Assembly: GCA_006227775.1 (NCBI GenBank)
Contig: SBFV01000192.1
Location: 1 to 5,356 of the forward strand
Direction: 5' to 3'
Source: Gammaproteobacteria bacterium
Lineage (GTDB): Bacteria; Pseudomonadota; Gammaproteobacteria; Chromatiales; Chromatiaceae
DNA: 5,356 nucleotides
Part shown: in pieces, positions 1 to 4,236 of the stretch
Numbering within the stretch: the first letter of the stretch is position 1
How the letters are laid out: each line of letters begins with the position of its first letter
The notes under the pieces: model-generated
Told to the model about the DNA's origin: nothing
The model's database searches: none
The model's input: the letters and a program-made list of their open reading frames with translations, nothing else
Translations under genes and position numbers: made by a program

Positions 1-1
1 T

Positions 2-289
2 CGCCTGCCCCCCCCCAAACGCCACTTCTGGGACACGGACTGGAGTAAACGCTTCGTCTTCGAGTTCCTGTTGCCGCCGGCGGCGCTGGTCCTGGAGCGG
101 CGCCTCGCCCGGGCCCGGGAGGGGACCCACCCGGTGGACGCCTATCTTGACCTGGCGCATATCCGCCGCCAGATGGAGGTTTTCGCCGAGGTCGCGGCCC
201 ATTTCCAGCGTTCCGGCATGGGGGTCTATGTGCGCGAGAACGTGGATGAGCCGCCCTGGCGGATCACCCTGGCATCAACGGGAGGCTGA
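2..289 (+). CDS. C-terminal part of an unidentified protein (5' partial)
   Basis: This reading frame is open from the window edge to TGA at 287-289 and gives the last 95 residues of a protein whose start lies outside. It continues in frame upstream of the TTG at 71, so that TTG is not taken as the start. The fragment is soluble-looking, rich in Arg, Leu and aromatic residues (FWDTDW near its beginning), with an amphipathic helix-like stretch (AYLDLAHIRRQMEVFAEVA) and a closing strand-like segment, VYVREN. I do not recognise the family. The Arg-rich helix followed by a 'YLDLA'-type segment faintly recalls the C-terminal part of thymidylate-kinase-like P-loop kinases, but no P-loop is in the window, so this is only a guess. 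The stop lies one base before the ATG of the FHA-phosphatase gene, so the two genes are very probably co-transcribed. A run of nine C at 8-16 sits in the frame and could hide a sequencing slip. Confidence 0.7.
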   Translation, partial: RLPPPKRHFWDTDWSKRFVFEFLLPPAALVLERRLARAREGTHPVDAYLDLAHIRRQMEVFAEVAAHFQRSGMGVYVRENVDEPPWRITLASTGG

Positions 290-290
290 A

Positions 291-1751
291 ATGAATTTTC
301 CCACCAAGAAGTCCTCGAAGGGATTTTTACACCGTTTCCGCGACTTGGTGGATGAATTCGGGGCCTGCGAGGATATCGAGATCGCGGGTTCGGTCAGTCT
401 CGGCGAGACCAAGGTGCGGTTTTCCTGTCCCCTGGCCCCCATCCTGATGCAGTTGGGGGGTGAACAGGGGAAACGCCTGCAACTCTACCCGGAGCCCATC
501 CTGACGGCGGAGGGAGGCATGGCCCCGACCGGGGCCTATCTGATCGAAGATCCGGAATACAGCGTCGGCCAGCTCCAGGGCTTTCTCCGCCTGGTGCCGG
601 GGGATACCCTGGTGCTGGGGCGGGAGGAGCCCCAGCAGCGGGATCTGCTGGACTATCCCGGGACGGTGGCGGAGCGCCACCTGCGCATCAAGCTGGGCCA
701 GGACGGCCTGACCCTGAAGAACCTGGCCCTCAGCGAGGGCAGTTGCCTGTCCCCGCTGCCCCCCAAGGCCGGTTGGAAATCCTCCGCCGAGCTGCGCCTG
801 GCCAAGCTCGAACACCTGGCCCGTCGTCTCGGCGCCCCCATCCTCGAGCCTCCCGCGGAGGATGCCCTGGCCCTGATCGAGGGCGTCATCGCCCACATCG
901 CGGGTGACCCCCATCAGCCCAGGGATGCCAAGGGGCGCCCCGGCGGTCTGGTGGAGTTGCCCCCCGACGTGGACCCGGTCTTCGTCGGCGACCTCCATGC
1001 CCGTATCGACAATCTGCTGGTGGTCCTGACCCAGAACGCCATCCTCGATGGCCTGGAGGCGGGTCGGGTGGCCCTGATCATCGTCGGGGATGCCCCCCAC
1101 CCGGACGAGGAGGGCCAGGAGGCCGAGATGGACACCTCCCTGCTGCTCATGGACCTGATCTTCCGCCTCCAACTCGCCTTTCCCGGCCAGGTCTATTATC
1201 TGCGTGGCAACCACGACAGTTTCTCCGAAGAGATCAGCAAGAACGGCGTCCCCCAGGGCGTCCTGTGGGAACATGCCCTGCGGGAGCGACGCGGTAGCGC
1301 CTATTTCGACGCCATGAGCCAGCTCTACCGCTGCCTGCCCTATGTCGCCACCTCCCCCCGTTTCGTCGCCTGCCATGCCGGACCACCCACCTCCAGCGTC
1401 AGCCGGGCCCAACTCATCGACATGCGCGACAACCCGCGGCTGGAGTGGGAGGTCACCCGGGTGCGCCTGCGCAAGCCCAATTCCCCCGCCGGCTATGGCC
1501 CTGGCGACGTCAAGCGCTTGCGCAAGGCCCTGGACCTGGGCCCCTACGTCCCCCTCATGGTCGGACATACCCCCCTGTCCGGAGATGACACCCTCTGGGT
1601 CGAGGCGGGCAATATCCCGTCCCACCATGTCATTTTCGGCGCCCACCCGGAGTGGATCGGCATCATCGCCATCGTGGGAGAGCGTTTCATGCCCCTGCGC
1701 TATCCCGTCGAGCCCCTGACGGGCCTCTACAACCGTCACTTCTCCGGCTGA
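291..1751 (+). CDS. FHA-like domain / PPP-type metallophosphatase fusion protein
   Basis: A 486-residue cytoplasmic protein with no signal peptide or membrane helix. The ATG at 291 is chosen because GGAGG (281-285) lies five bases upstream; the frame stays open further upstream but overlaps the preceding gene without a good site. Residues about 85-155 look like a forkhead-associated (FHA) phosphopeptide-binding fold: G110-R111, a VAERHLRI strand with H130, and a LKNLALSEG segment. The usual SRxH serine is Ala127 and the usual NG asparagine is Glu149, so phosphothreonine binding may be weakened. Residues about 228-430 carry the metallophosphatase signature: GDLH (233-236), GD (266-267), GNHD (306-309), CHAG (361-364) and VGHTP (424-428). 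These supply the metal-binding Asp/His/Asn residues of the PPP Ser/Thr phosphatase family. The GDxxDRG motif is degenerate (GDAPHPDEEG), and the Gly after GDxH is Ala. The likely role is dephosphorylation of a phosphoprotein; the substrate is unknown. A diadenosine-tetraphosphatase-like or other phosphoesterase activity is possible. It follows the upstream gene by one base (operon). Confidence 0.88.
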   Translation: MNFPTKKSSKGFLHRFRDLVDEFGACEDIEIAGSVSLGETKVRFSCPLAPILMQLGGEQGKRLQLYPEPILTAEGGMAPTGAYLIEDPEYSVGQLQGFLRLVPGDTLVLGREEPQQRDLLDYPGTVAERHLRIKLGQDGLTLKNLALSEGSCLSPLPPKAGWKSSAELRLAKLEHLARRLGAPILEPPAEDALALIEGVIAHIAGDPHQPRDAKGRPGGLVELPPDVDPVFVGDLHARIDNLLVVLTQNAILDGLEAGRVALIIVGDAPHPDEEGQEAEMDTSLLLMDLIFRLQLAFPGQVYYLRGNHDSFSEEISKNGVPQGVLWEHALRERRGSAYFDAMSQLYRCLPYVATSPRFVACHAGPPTSSVSRAQLIDMRDNPRLEWEVTRVRLRKPNSPAGYGPGDVKRLRKALDLGPYVPLMVGHTPLSGDDTLWVEAGNIPSHHVIFGAHPEWIGIIAIVGERFMPLRYPVEPLTGLYNRHFSG

Positions 1752-1761
1752 AGTCCGCGCC

Positions 1762-1785
1762 CCGGCGGATATCTCGCTCCCGCCG
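1762..1785 (+). terminator. GC-rich hairpin after the phosphatase gene
   Basis: CCGGCGG (1762-1768) and CCGCCGG (1779-1785) form a perfect 7-bp stem with a 10-base loop, starting ten bases after the phosphatase stop codon. There is no T tract after it, so it is either a weak or Rho-assisted terminator or a 3'-end stabilising hairpin. Confidence 0.35.
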
Positions 1786-1814
1786 GTGCCAGCAAGAGGC
1801 GGCGGAATTGAATG

Positions 1815-1843
1815 TTACAAATCCATGACATTCGTGTTACGCT
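1815..1843 (+). promoter_or_regulatory. Possible distal promoter for rquA (extended -10 type)
   Basis: TTACAA (1815-1820), a 17-bp spacer, then TACGCT (1838-1843) preceded by TG at 1835-1836, an extended -10 layout. Both hexamers match the sigma70 consensus at only three of six positions, so support is weak. It lies in a locally AT-richer patch. If it is used, the rquA leader would be about 265 bases and would contain the hairpins at 1873-2000. Confidence 0.2.
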
Positions 1844-1872
1844 CCACCCACAAACAGACCGAGAGAATTAGA

Positions 1873-2000
1873 TCGATCCCCCCGCCCTCTGGGCCAGATC
1901 GACGGCCCTCCTTTGGGTGCTCCTACTCAGAGAGGGTGATGGGCAATCCCCGACTCTCGCTGTGTTCGTTCAGGGCTGATCCGGACCGATCCCAGTCGGG
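1873..2000 (+). other. Potentially structured leader region upstream of rquA
   Basis: The gene-free stretch 1752-2115 holds several inverted repeats. TCGATC (1873-1878) pairs with GATCGA (1897-1902) around an inner GCCC-TCT-GGGC hairpin (1884-1894). GAGAG (1930-1934) can pair with CTCTC (1954-1958). CCCGACT (1949-1955) can pair with AGTCGGG (1994-2000). The last two share bases and exclude each other, as in attenuator-like switches. I match none of this to a known riboswitch class. In a GC-rich genome some of these stems will arise by chance, and no coding frame here looks real. Confidence 0.25.
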
Positions 2001-2003
2001 ACG

Positions 2004-2031
2004 CTTCCCCGCGACAGCCGAAAACTATAAC
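2004..2031 (+). promoter_or_regulatory. rquA: Likely proximal promoter of rquA
   Basis: TATAAC at 2026-2031 matches the sigma70 -10 consensus at five of six positions, inside the AT-rich patch AAAACTATAACGATTAG in otherwise GC-rich DNA. At a 16-bp spacing the -35 position reads CTTCCC (2004-2009), a poor match, which would fit a promoter that needs an activator. Transcription would start near 2038, giving a leader of about 78 bases. I found no convincing FNR box at the expected place. Confidence 0.4.
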
Positions 2032-2115
2032 GATTAGCCAAGGCGTCCATCGCATCGGGCCAGCGGTATCGCTCGAACGGGGACACACCACACCGGGGAG
2101 GTTACACCGGCAGCC

Positions 2116-2847
2116 ATGCACAACAAAGTCCCGAGCCTTTGCTCATTGTCCCCCCCCCTGGCCGGGGAGATCGTCGCGCCACCGATCCCCGAATATCTCA
2201 AAAAGGTCTATTGGTGGGCATATCTCCATCCCAAGGCGGTCCATTTGTTCGAACGCGAGTGGCTGGTCAATCTGATCCTCTGGGGTAATTATCAGCCGCT
2301 GTGCGATGCCGCCCTGGCGGATCTGCGTGGCGCTGGCCAACAGCGGATTCTGCAAGTCGCCTGCGTCTATGGCGACCTGACGGAACGGCTGCTGGGTTTG
2401 ATGGAACCGCAAAGTCGGCTGGATGTGATCGATGTGGCGCCAATCCAACTCGACAATCTCCAAAAAAAGCTGGCCCCGGATACGCGATTGCATCTGCATC
2501 AACAGGATTCGCGCTCCTTGAGCTTCGCCGAGGGTTCCTTTGATCGCACCCTGTTGTTTTTCCTCCTCCATGAACAACCCGAAGAGGTCAGGCGCGCCAC
2601 CCTGGCGGAGGCCCTGCGGGTGACGCGGCCGGGGGGTAAGGTGGTCATCGTCGATTATCACCGTCCGCTGCCCGGTCATCCCCTCTATCTGGTCATGAAG
2701 ATGATCCTCGGCACTCTGGAACCCTTCGCCCTCGATCTGTGGCGGCAGGAGATCCGGGATTATCTGCCGCCGACGGCCAACCTGGTCTCCTTCGATAAGG
2801 TCACCTCCTTCCGCGGGCTCTACCAGAAGATCGTGATCCAGCCCTAG
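2116..2847 (+). CDS. rquA: Rhodoquinone biosynthesis methyltransferase-like enzyme RquA
   Basis: RquA converts ubiquinone to rhodoquinone by replacing a ring methoxy group with an amino group; work on the Rhodospirillum rubrum enzyme shows SAM serving as the amino donor. Rhodoquinone feeds electrons to fumarate reduction at low oxygen. The 243-residue protein has the family's distinctive N-terminal block (PEYLKKVYWWAYLHP, 25-39, then FEREWLVNLILWGNY, 45-59). The class I SAM fold follows: motif I is QVACVYGD (80-87) in place of the usual DxGxGxG, then an acidic strand end at D106, D131 (QQDSRS), and VTRPGGKVVIVDYHRP (169-184). Length is normal. The ATG at 2116 has its best Shine-Dalgarno (GGGAGG, 2096-2101) 14 bases upstream, which is rather far. 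About 20 residues precede the conserved block, so a downstream start is possible, but no better site is visible. A nine-C run (2150-2158) lies in codons 12-15. It is probably monocistronic, with its own -10 box upstream and a strong terminator downstream. Bacteriohemerythrin is the next gene. Confidence 0.93.
   Translation: MHNKVPSLCSLSPPLAGEIVAPPIPEYLKKVYWWAYLHPKAVHLFEREWLVNLILWGNYQPLCDAALADLRGAGQQRILQVACVYGDLTERLLGLMEPQSRLDVIDVAPIQLDNLQKKLAPDTRLHLHQQDSRSLSFAEGSFDRTLLFFLLHEQPEEVRRATLAEALRVTRPGGKVVIVDYHRPLPGHPLYLVMKMILGTLEPFALDLWRQEIRDYLPPTANLVSFDKVTSFRGLYQKIVIQP
2150..2158 (+). repeat. rquA: C9 homopolymer in the 5' end of rquA
   Basis: Nine consecutive C bases cover codons 12-15 of the rquA frame. 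A gain or loss of one base would truncate the protein before its conserved region. A second C9 run lies at 8-16 in the first partial gene. Slippage is known at such tracts in other bacteria; here it is only a possibility. Confidence 0.8.
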
Positions 2848-2855
2848 AATCCGCC

Positions 2856-2880
2856 CCGTCGTCGGCGGCTGGATCGACGG
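2856..2880 (+). terminator. Weak hairpin just after rquA
   Basis: CCGTCG (2856-2861) and CGACGG (2875-2880) form a 6-bp stem with a 13-base loop, nine bases after the rquA stop codon. The following CGGGCCTTTCCCTT has only short T runs. It may protect the 3' end; the strong terminator lies further downstream. Confidence 0.22.
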
Positions 2881-2955
2881 CGGGCCTTTCCCTTCAGGGT
2901 TGTTCAGGCTCGCAGGTTCCAAACGTTCGAGCGGCAACTCCGGGAGGGCAACAAC

Positions 2956-2990
2956 AAAAGCGCGATCCCCATCGCGCTTTTCGTCTTTTC
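2956..2990 (+). terminator. Strong Rho-independent terminator of rquA
   Basis: AAAAGCGCGAT (2956-2966) and ATCGCGCTTTT (2971-2981) pair perfectly over 11 bp with a CCCC loop, followed by CGTCTTTTC. The A-rich left arm means the hairpin could also stop minus-strand transcription. It ends the rquA transcript about 110 bases after the stop codon and separates it from the hemerythrin gene, so the two are likely separate units. Confidence 0.92.
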
Positions 2991-3103
2991 CACGACGCGT
3001 GCTGAAGCCATTCGGTTTACCACCCCCGCTGGAAGGCCGGAGTCCCTCCCGTCGCAGCCATGGGCTGAAAGCGCGTCAAGCCTAATGACAGCGAGAGAGC
3101 GAC

Positions 3104-3520
3104 ATGGAGACGATTCCCCTCTGGGATGCCAGCATGAGCGTGGGTAATGCCGAGATCGACGAACAGCATCGGCAGCTCCTGGCCCTGAACCAACGGGCGG
3201 CGGAATTGATCGCCAATACCCATGGCACCCACACCCGCAAGGAAATCCGGCGGGTGCTGAACGCTATCGTGGATCTGGTGGAAACCCATTTCGCCATCGA
3301 GGAACGGATGCTGAGCCTGAACGGTTGCCCGAACCTGGCGGAACACAAGGCGGAACACGACCGCTATATCGAACTGCTGGCCGACCTGATCCATGCATCG
3401 ATGCTGAAGGATCTTAAATTGAAGAAGGTCGCCAGCCTGCTCGCGGAATATATCCAGCATCATCTCCAGGAAATGGATATGGGTTGCCGGGAATATCTGC
3501 GCGAAAAGCCGACCACCTAG
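3104..3520 (+). CDS. Bacteriohemerythrin (O2-binding diiron protein)
   Basis: A 138-residue single-domain hemerythrin, the usual length for the bacterial family. It binds O2 reversibly at a non-heme diiron site in a four-helix bundle and acts in the cytoplasm. All seven expected iron ligands are visible: H22 (in DEQH), H62 and E66 (HxxxE), H81 and H85 (HKAEH, HxxxH), H120 and D125 (HxxxxD). The N-terminal IPLWDASMSVGNAEIDEQH is typical of the family. The ATG at 3104 is the family start; the upstream GAGAGAG (3093-3099) is a modest ribosome binding site. It stands alone between two terminators. I see no convincing promoter in 2991-3103. Family members deliver O2 to membrane enzymes in methanotrophs or act in O2 sensing; the role here is inferred to be O2 storage, scavenging or sensing. 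Proximity to rquA fits low-oxygen life but does not prove a functional link. Confidence 0.96.
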   Translation: METIPLWDASMSVGNAEIDEQHRQLLALNQRAAELIANTHGTHTRKEIRRVLNAIVDLVETHFAIEERMLSLNGCPNLAEHKAEHDRYIELLADLIHASMLKDLKLKKVASLLAEYIQHHLQEMDMGCREYLREKPTT

Positions 3521-3532
3521 TCGGTTTTCCCC
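3504..3532 (+). terminator. Terminator hairpin overlapping the hemerythrin stop codon
   Basis: AAAGCCGAC (3505-3513) pairs with GTCGGTTTT (3520-3528): nine pairs including one G-U, with a 6-base loop. The TAG stop (3518-3520) lies in the loop and the first stem base. The T run sits in the right arm and is followed by CCCCTCC. On the minus strand the same bases read AAAACCGAC...GTCGGCTTTT, with one mismatch, so it may work in both directions and also end a minus-strand transcript coming from about 3730. Confidence 0.55.
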
Positions 3533-3539
3533 TCCTCGC

Positions 3540-3557
3540 GGGACCAACGCCGGTCCC
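3540..3557. other. Small perfect hairpin downstream of the hemerythrin gene
   Basis: GGGACC (3540-3545) and GGTCCC (3552-3557) form a 6-bp stem with a 6-base loop. There is no T tract on either strand beyond TTCC. It may reinforce the terminator at 3504-3532 or be chance. Confidence 0.25.
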
Positions 3558-3598
3558 TTCCAGGCCACCGGCCCTTGGCTCGGCCGGGGTGCAGCAAA

Positions 3599-3658
3599 TT
3601 ATGCGCGCCGACCGTGGCCGGCAAGATACATCTTGTTGATTCTTTTATGGTTGTTCAT
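3599..3658 (-). CDS. Candidate 19-residue micropeptide or leader ORF
   Basis: On the minus strand ATG (3658-3656) opens a 19-residue frame ending in TAA (3601-3599): MNNHKRINKMYLAGHGRRA, strongly basic, with no membrane segment. Its start has one of the best ribosome binding sites in the window: AAAAGGGGG, whose G5 run is 3668-3664, five bases before ATG. A sigma70-like promoter lies at 3765-3737, giving a leader of about 72 bases, and the 11-bp inverted repeat frames the ORF closely. I recognise no family. Downstream on this strand there is only the antisense of hemerythrin, so it is not an obvious leader for another gene. It may be a free-standing small protein, part of a small RNA, or chance. 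Confidence 0.35.
   Translation of the reverse strand: MNNHKRINKMYLAGHGRRA
3622..3635. promoter_or_regulatory. 14-bp palindrome resembling an NsrR half-site
   Basis: CAAGATACATCTTG is a 6-bp inverted repeat with a 2-base centre. Its minus-strand reading AAGATGTATCT matches the published 11-bp NsrR-type motif AAGATGYATTT at ten of eleven positions. The second half-site usual for NsrR is not seen. It lies inside the micropeptide frame and well away from any -10/-35, so regulation by NsrR is only a possibility. Confidence 0.2.
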
Positions 3659-3736
3659 GATGTCCCCCTTTTCGCGGGAGCTTGGCTGCACCCCGCGTCC
3701 TGACGGCGCTTGCGCGGGTAACCGCATAACGCTCTG

Positions 3737-3765
3737 ATTCTAAGCATGTAACAAGGGGATGCCTA
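3737..3765 (-). promoter_or_regulatory. Sigma70-like promoter reading leftward toward the micropeptide
   Basis: On the minus strand TAGGCA (3765-3760, four of six to TTGACA), a 17-bp spacer, then TAGAAT (3742-3737, five of six to TATAAT). Transcription would begin near 3730 and run through the inverted repeat and the 19-codon ORF, possibly to the hairpin at 3532-3504, giving an RNA of about 225 nt. The -35 overlaps the outer stem of the structure at 3765-3831 and lies four bases from the sigma54 site, so the two promoters are back to back. Confidence 0.4.
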
Positions 3766-3831
3766 AGCTGGCACGACAATTGGATTCCTGGTAGTCGTGG
3801 CGTCGCAGCAATTGCGGCTTTCTACCAGCTT
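3765..3831 (+). other. Possible three-way-junction fold
   Basis: AAGCTGG (3765-3771) pairs with CCAGCTT (3825-3831). Directly inside it CACGAC (3772-3777) pairs with GTCGTG (3794-3799), followed by a small CGCA/TGCG hairpin (3804-3807, 3813-3816). CTGGTAG (3788-3794) with CTACCAG (3822-3828) is an alternative pairing. The sigma54 promoter occupies the same bases and would start RNA near 3795, so the full fold could exist only in a longer transcript. I give the promoter priority. Confidence 0.2.
3769..3784 (+). promoter_or_regulatory. Sigma54 (RpoN) -24/-12 promoter
   Basis: TGGCACGACAATTGGA, preceded by C, matches the sigma54 consensus YTGGCACGRNNNTTGCW at every specified position except the -12 C, which is G. 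The whole -24 element TGGCACG is exact and the spacing is correct. Transcription would start near 3795, leaving a leader of about 114 bases before the small membrane protein at 3909. Sigma54 promoters need an enhancer-binding activator, usually bound 80-200 bases upstream; the inverted-repeat arms at 3585-3595 and 3685-3695 lie in that range and contain GGTGCA/TGCACC, which resemble single NtrC half-sites. The changed -12 base may lower activity. Confidence 0.6.
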
Positions 3832-3908
3832 CCAACGATAAAGTGGCCGCGACCGGCCCAGGTCAATCTGGAACTGGCCCATCCCATCCCGGCAACGGAG
3901 TGACTTTC

Positions 3909-4076
3909 ATGCAGATATTCACGCAGACCCATTCGGGGCGTCTGGCCAGCATCCTGGCTGGTTTGGTACTGGTTTCTTCCGGCGAGTTCTGGATTGACGA
4001 CCTCTCCCTGGTGATCGCGGGCGCTTTGCTGCTCTACACCGTTCTGGCGCGGCCCTCGAGTTCGCTCCAACCCTAA
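3909..4076 (+). CDS. Small two-helix membrane protein, function unknown
   Basis: A 55-residue protein. The ATG at 3909 is chosen for its ribosome binding site GGAG (3897-3900), eight bases upstream; an in-frame extension upstream to 3843 has no such site and an unlikely Pro/Gly-rich composition. Residues about 11-24 (LASILAGLVLVSS) and about 32-47 (LSLVIAGALLLYTVLA) are hydrophobic and could form two inner-membrane helices joined by the acidic turn GEFWIDD. R11 lies just before the first helix and R48 just after the second. I do not recognise the family and it has no catalytic motif. Tiny membrane proteins of this type often regulate or stabilise larger membrane complexes, but nothing here names a partner. 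It appears to be monocistronic, under the near-consensus sigma54 promoter at 3769-3784, which would tie it to nitrogen or another stress-type signal. The divergent and convergent neighbours give no functional clue. Confidence 0.72.
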   Translation: MQIFTQTHSGRLASILAGLVLVSSGEFWIDDLSLVIAGALLLYTVLARPSSSLQP

Positions 4077-4122
4077 GCTATCCGCCCGTCATCGGTAACC
4101 ATCCCGCCTCCCCTGGGGCGCC

Positions 4123-4138
4123 GGGGCCACTTGGCCCC
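4123..4138 (+). terminator. GC-rich hairpin after the small membrane protein
   Basis: GGGGCC (4123-4128) and GGCCCC (4133-4138) form a 6-bp stem with the loop ACTT, 46 bases after the stop codon. It has no T tract, so it is a possible weak terminator or stability hairpin. Confidence 0.3.
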
Positions 4139-4175
4139 TGACACCCCAAAGCCGTCAAAAGCATTTCCCTGCCTG

Positions 4176-4199
4176 GGTCCCCTGCCATGGGGACCTTTC
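4176..4199 (+). terminator. Hairpin with short T run ahead of the DUF47 gene
   Basis: GGTCCCC (4176-4182) and GGGGACC (4189-4195) pair perfectly over 7 bp with a 6-base loop and are followed by TTTCT. It could end the small-membrane-protein transcript, or lie in the DUF47 leader 41 bases before its ATG and act in its control. The T run is short. Confidence 0.4.
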
Positions 4200-4236
4200 T
4201 GGCATTCCATTTCCAGCAGCCTCAAGTGAGATTGTC

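Larger units (their letters stand above)
3585..3695. repeat. 11-bp perfect inverted repeat framing 89 bases
   Basis: CGGGGTGCAGC (3585-3595) and GCTGCACCCCG (3685-3695) are exact reverse complements. The enclosed 89 bases are richer in A and T than the surroundings and contain a minus-strand 19-codon ORF with its ribosome binding site. No flanking target-site duplication is obvious, so a miniature transposable element is not supported. Alternatives are a long-range RNA stem in a minus-strand transcript, or paired binding sites for an activator of the sigma54 promoter at 3769-3784, which lies within enhancer range. Confidence 0.6.

Noticed and set aside
327..1739. Open frame of 470 codons on the minus strand opposite the phosphatase
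   Set aside because: It is the antisense shadow of a well-supported gene in GC-rich DNA; its translation is low-complexity (Gly, Gln, Asp, His rich) and shows no known motif.
1808..1821. FNR-like box TTGAATGTTACAAA upstream of rquA
   Set aside because: Only seven of the ten specified bases match TTGATNNNNATCAA, and it is far from the better promoter at 2026; too weak to report as a site.
1786..2037. Open frame of 83 codons with a GTG start in the gap before rquA
   Set aside because: No ribosome binding site, Pro/Ser/Arg-rich composition, and it overlaps hairpins and the likely rquA -10 box.
2143..2937. Open frame of 264 codons on the minus strand opposite rquA
   Set aside because: Antisense shadow of rquA; the product resembles no protein family and crosses the rquA stop region.
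2900..3085. Open frame of 61 codons between rquA and hemerythrin
   Set aside because: It runs straight through the strong terminator at 2956-2990 and has Ser/Arg/Pro-biased composition.
3585..3695. Miniature transposable element (MITE) bounded by the 11-bp inverted repeat
   Set aside because: No target-site duplication is visible beside the arms and no second copy exists in the window; kept only as an inverted repeat.
3822..4070. Minus-strand frame of 82 codons opposite the small membrane protein
   Set aside because: No ribosome binding site and a Gly/Arg/Gln-rich product; the plus-strand frame has a better start signal and clear hydrophobic helices.
4200..4215. Second sigma54-like site TGGCATTCCATTTCCA before the DUF47 gene
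   Set aside because: Four mismatches including the conserved -13 G, and the implied leader would be only about 11 bases.
4088..4236. Pho box upstream of the DUF47-PiT genes
   Set aside because: CCGTCAT (4086-4092 area) and TTGTCAT (4232-4238) each resemble one CTGTCAT repeat, but neither has a second repeat at the required 11-bp spacing.
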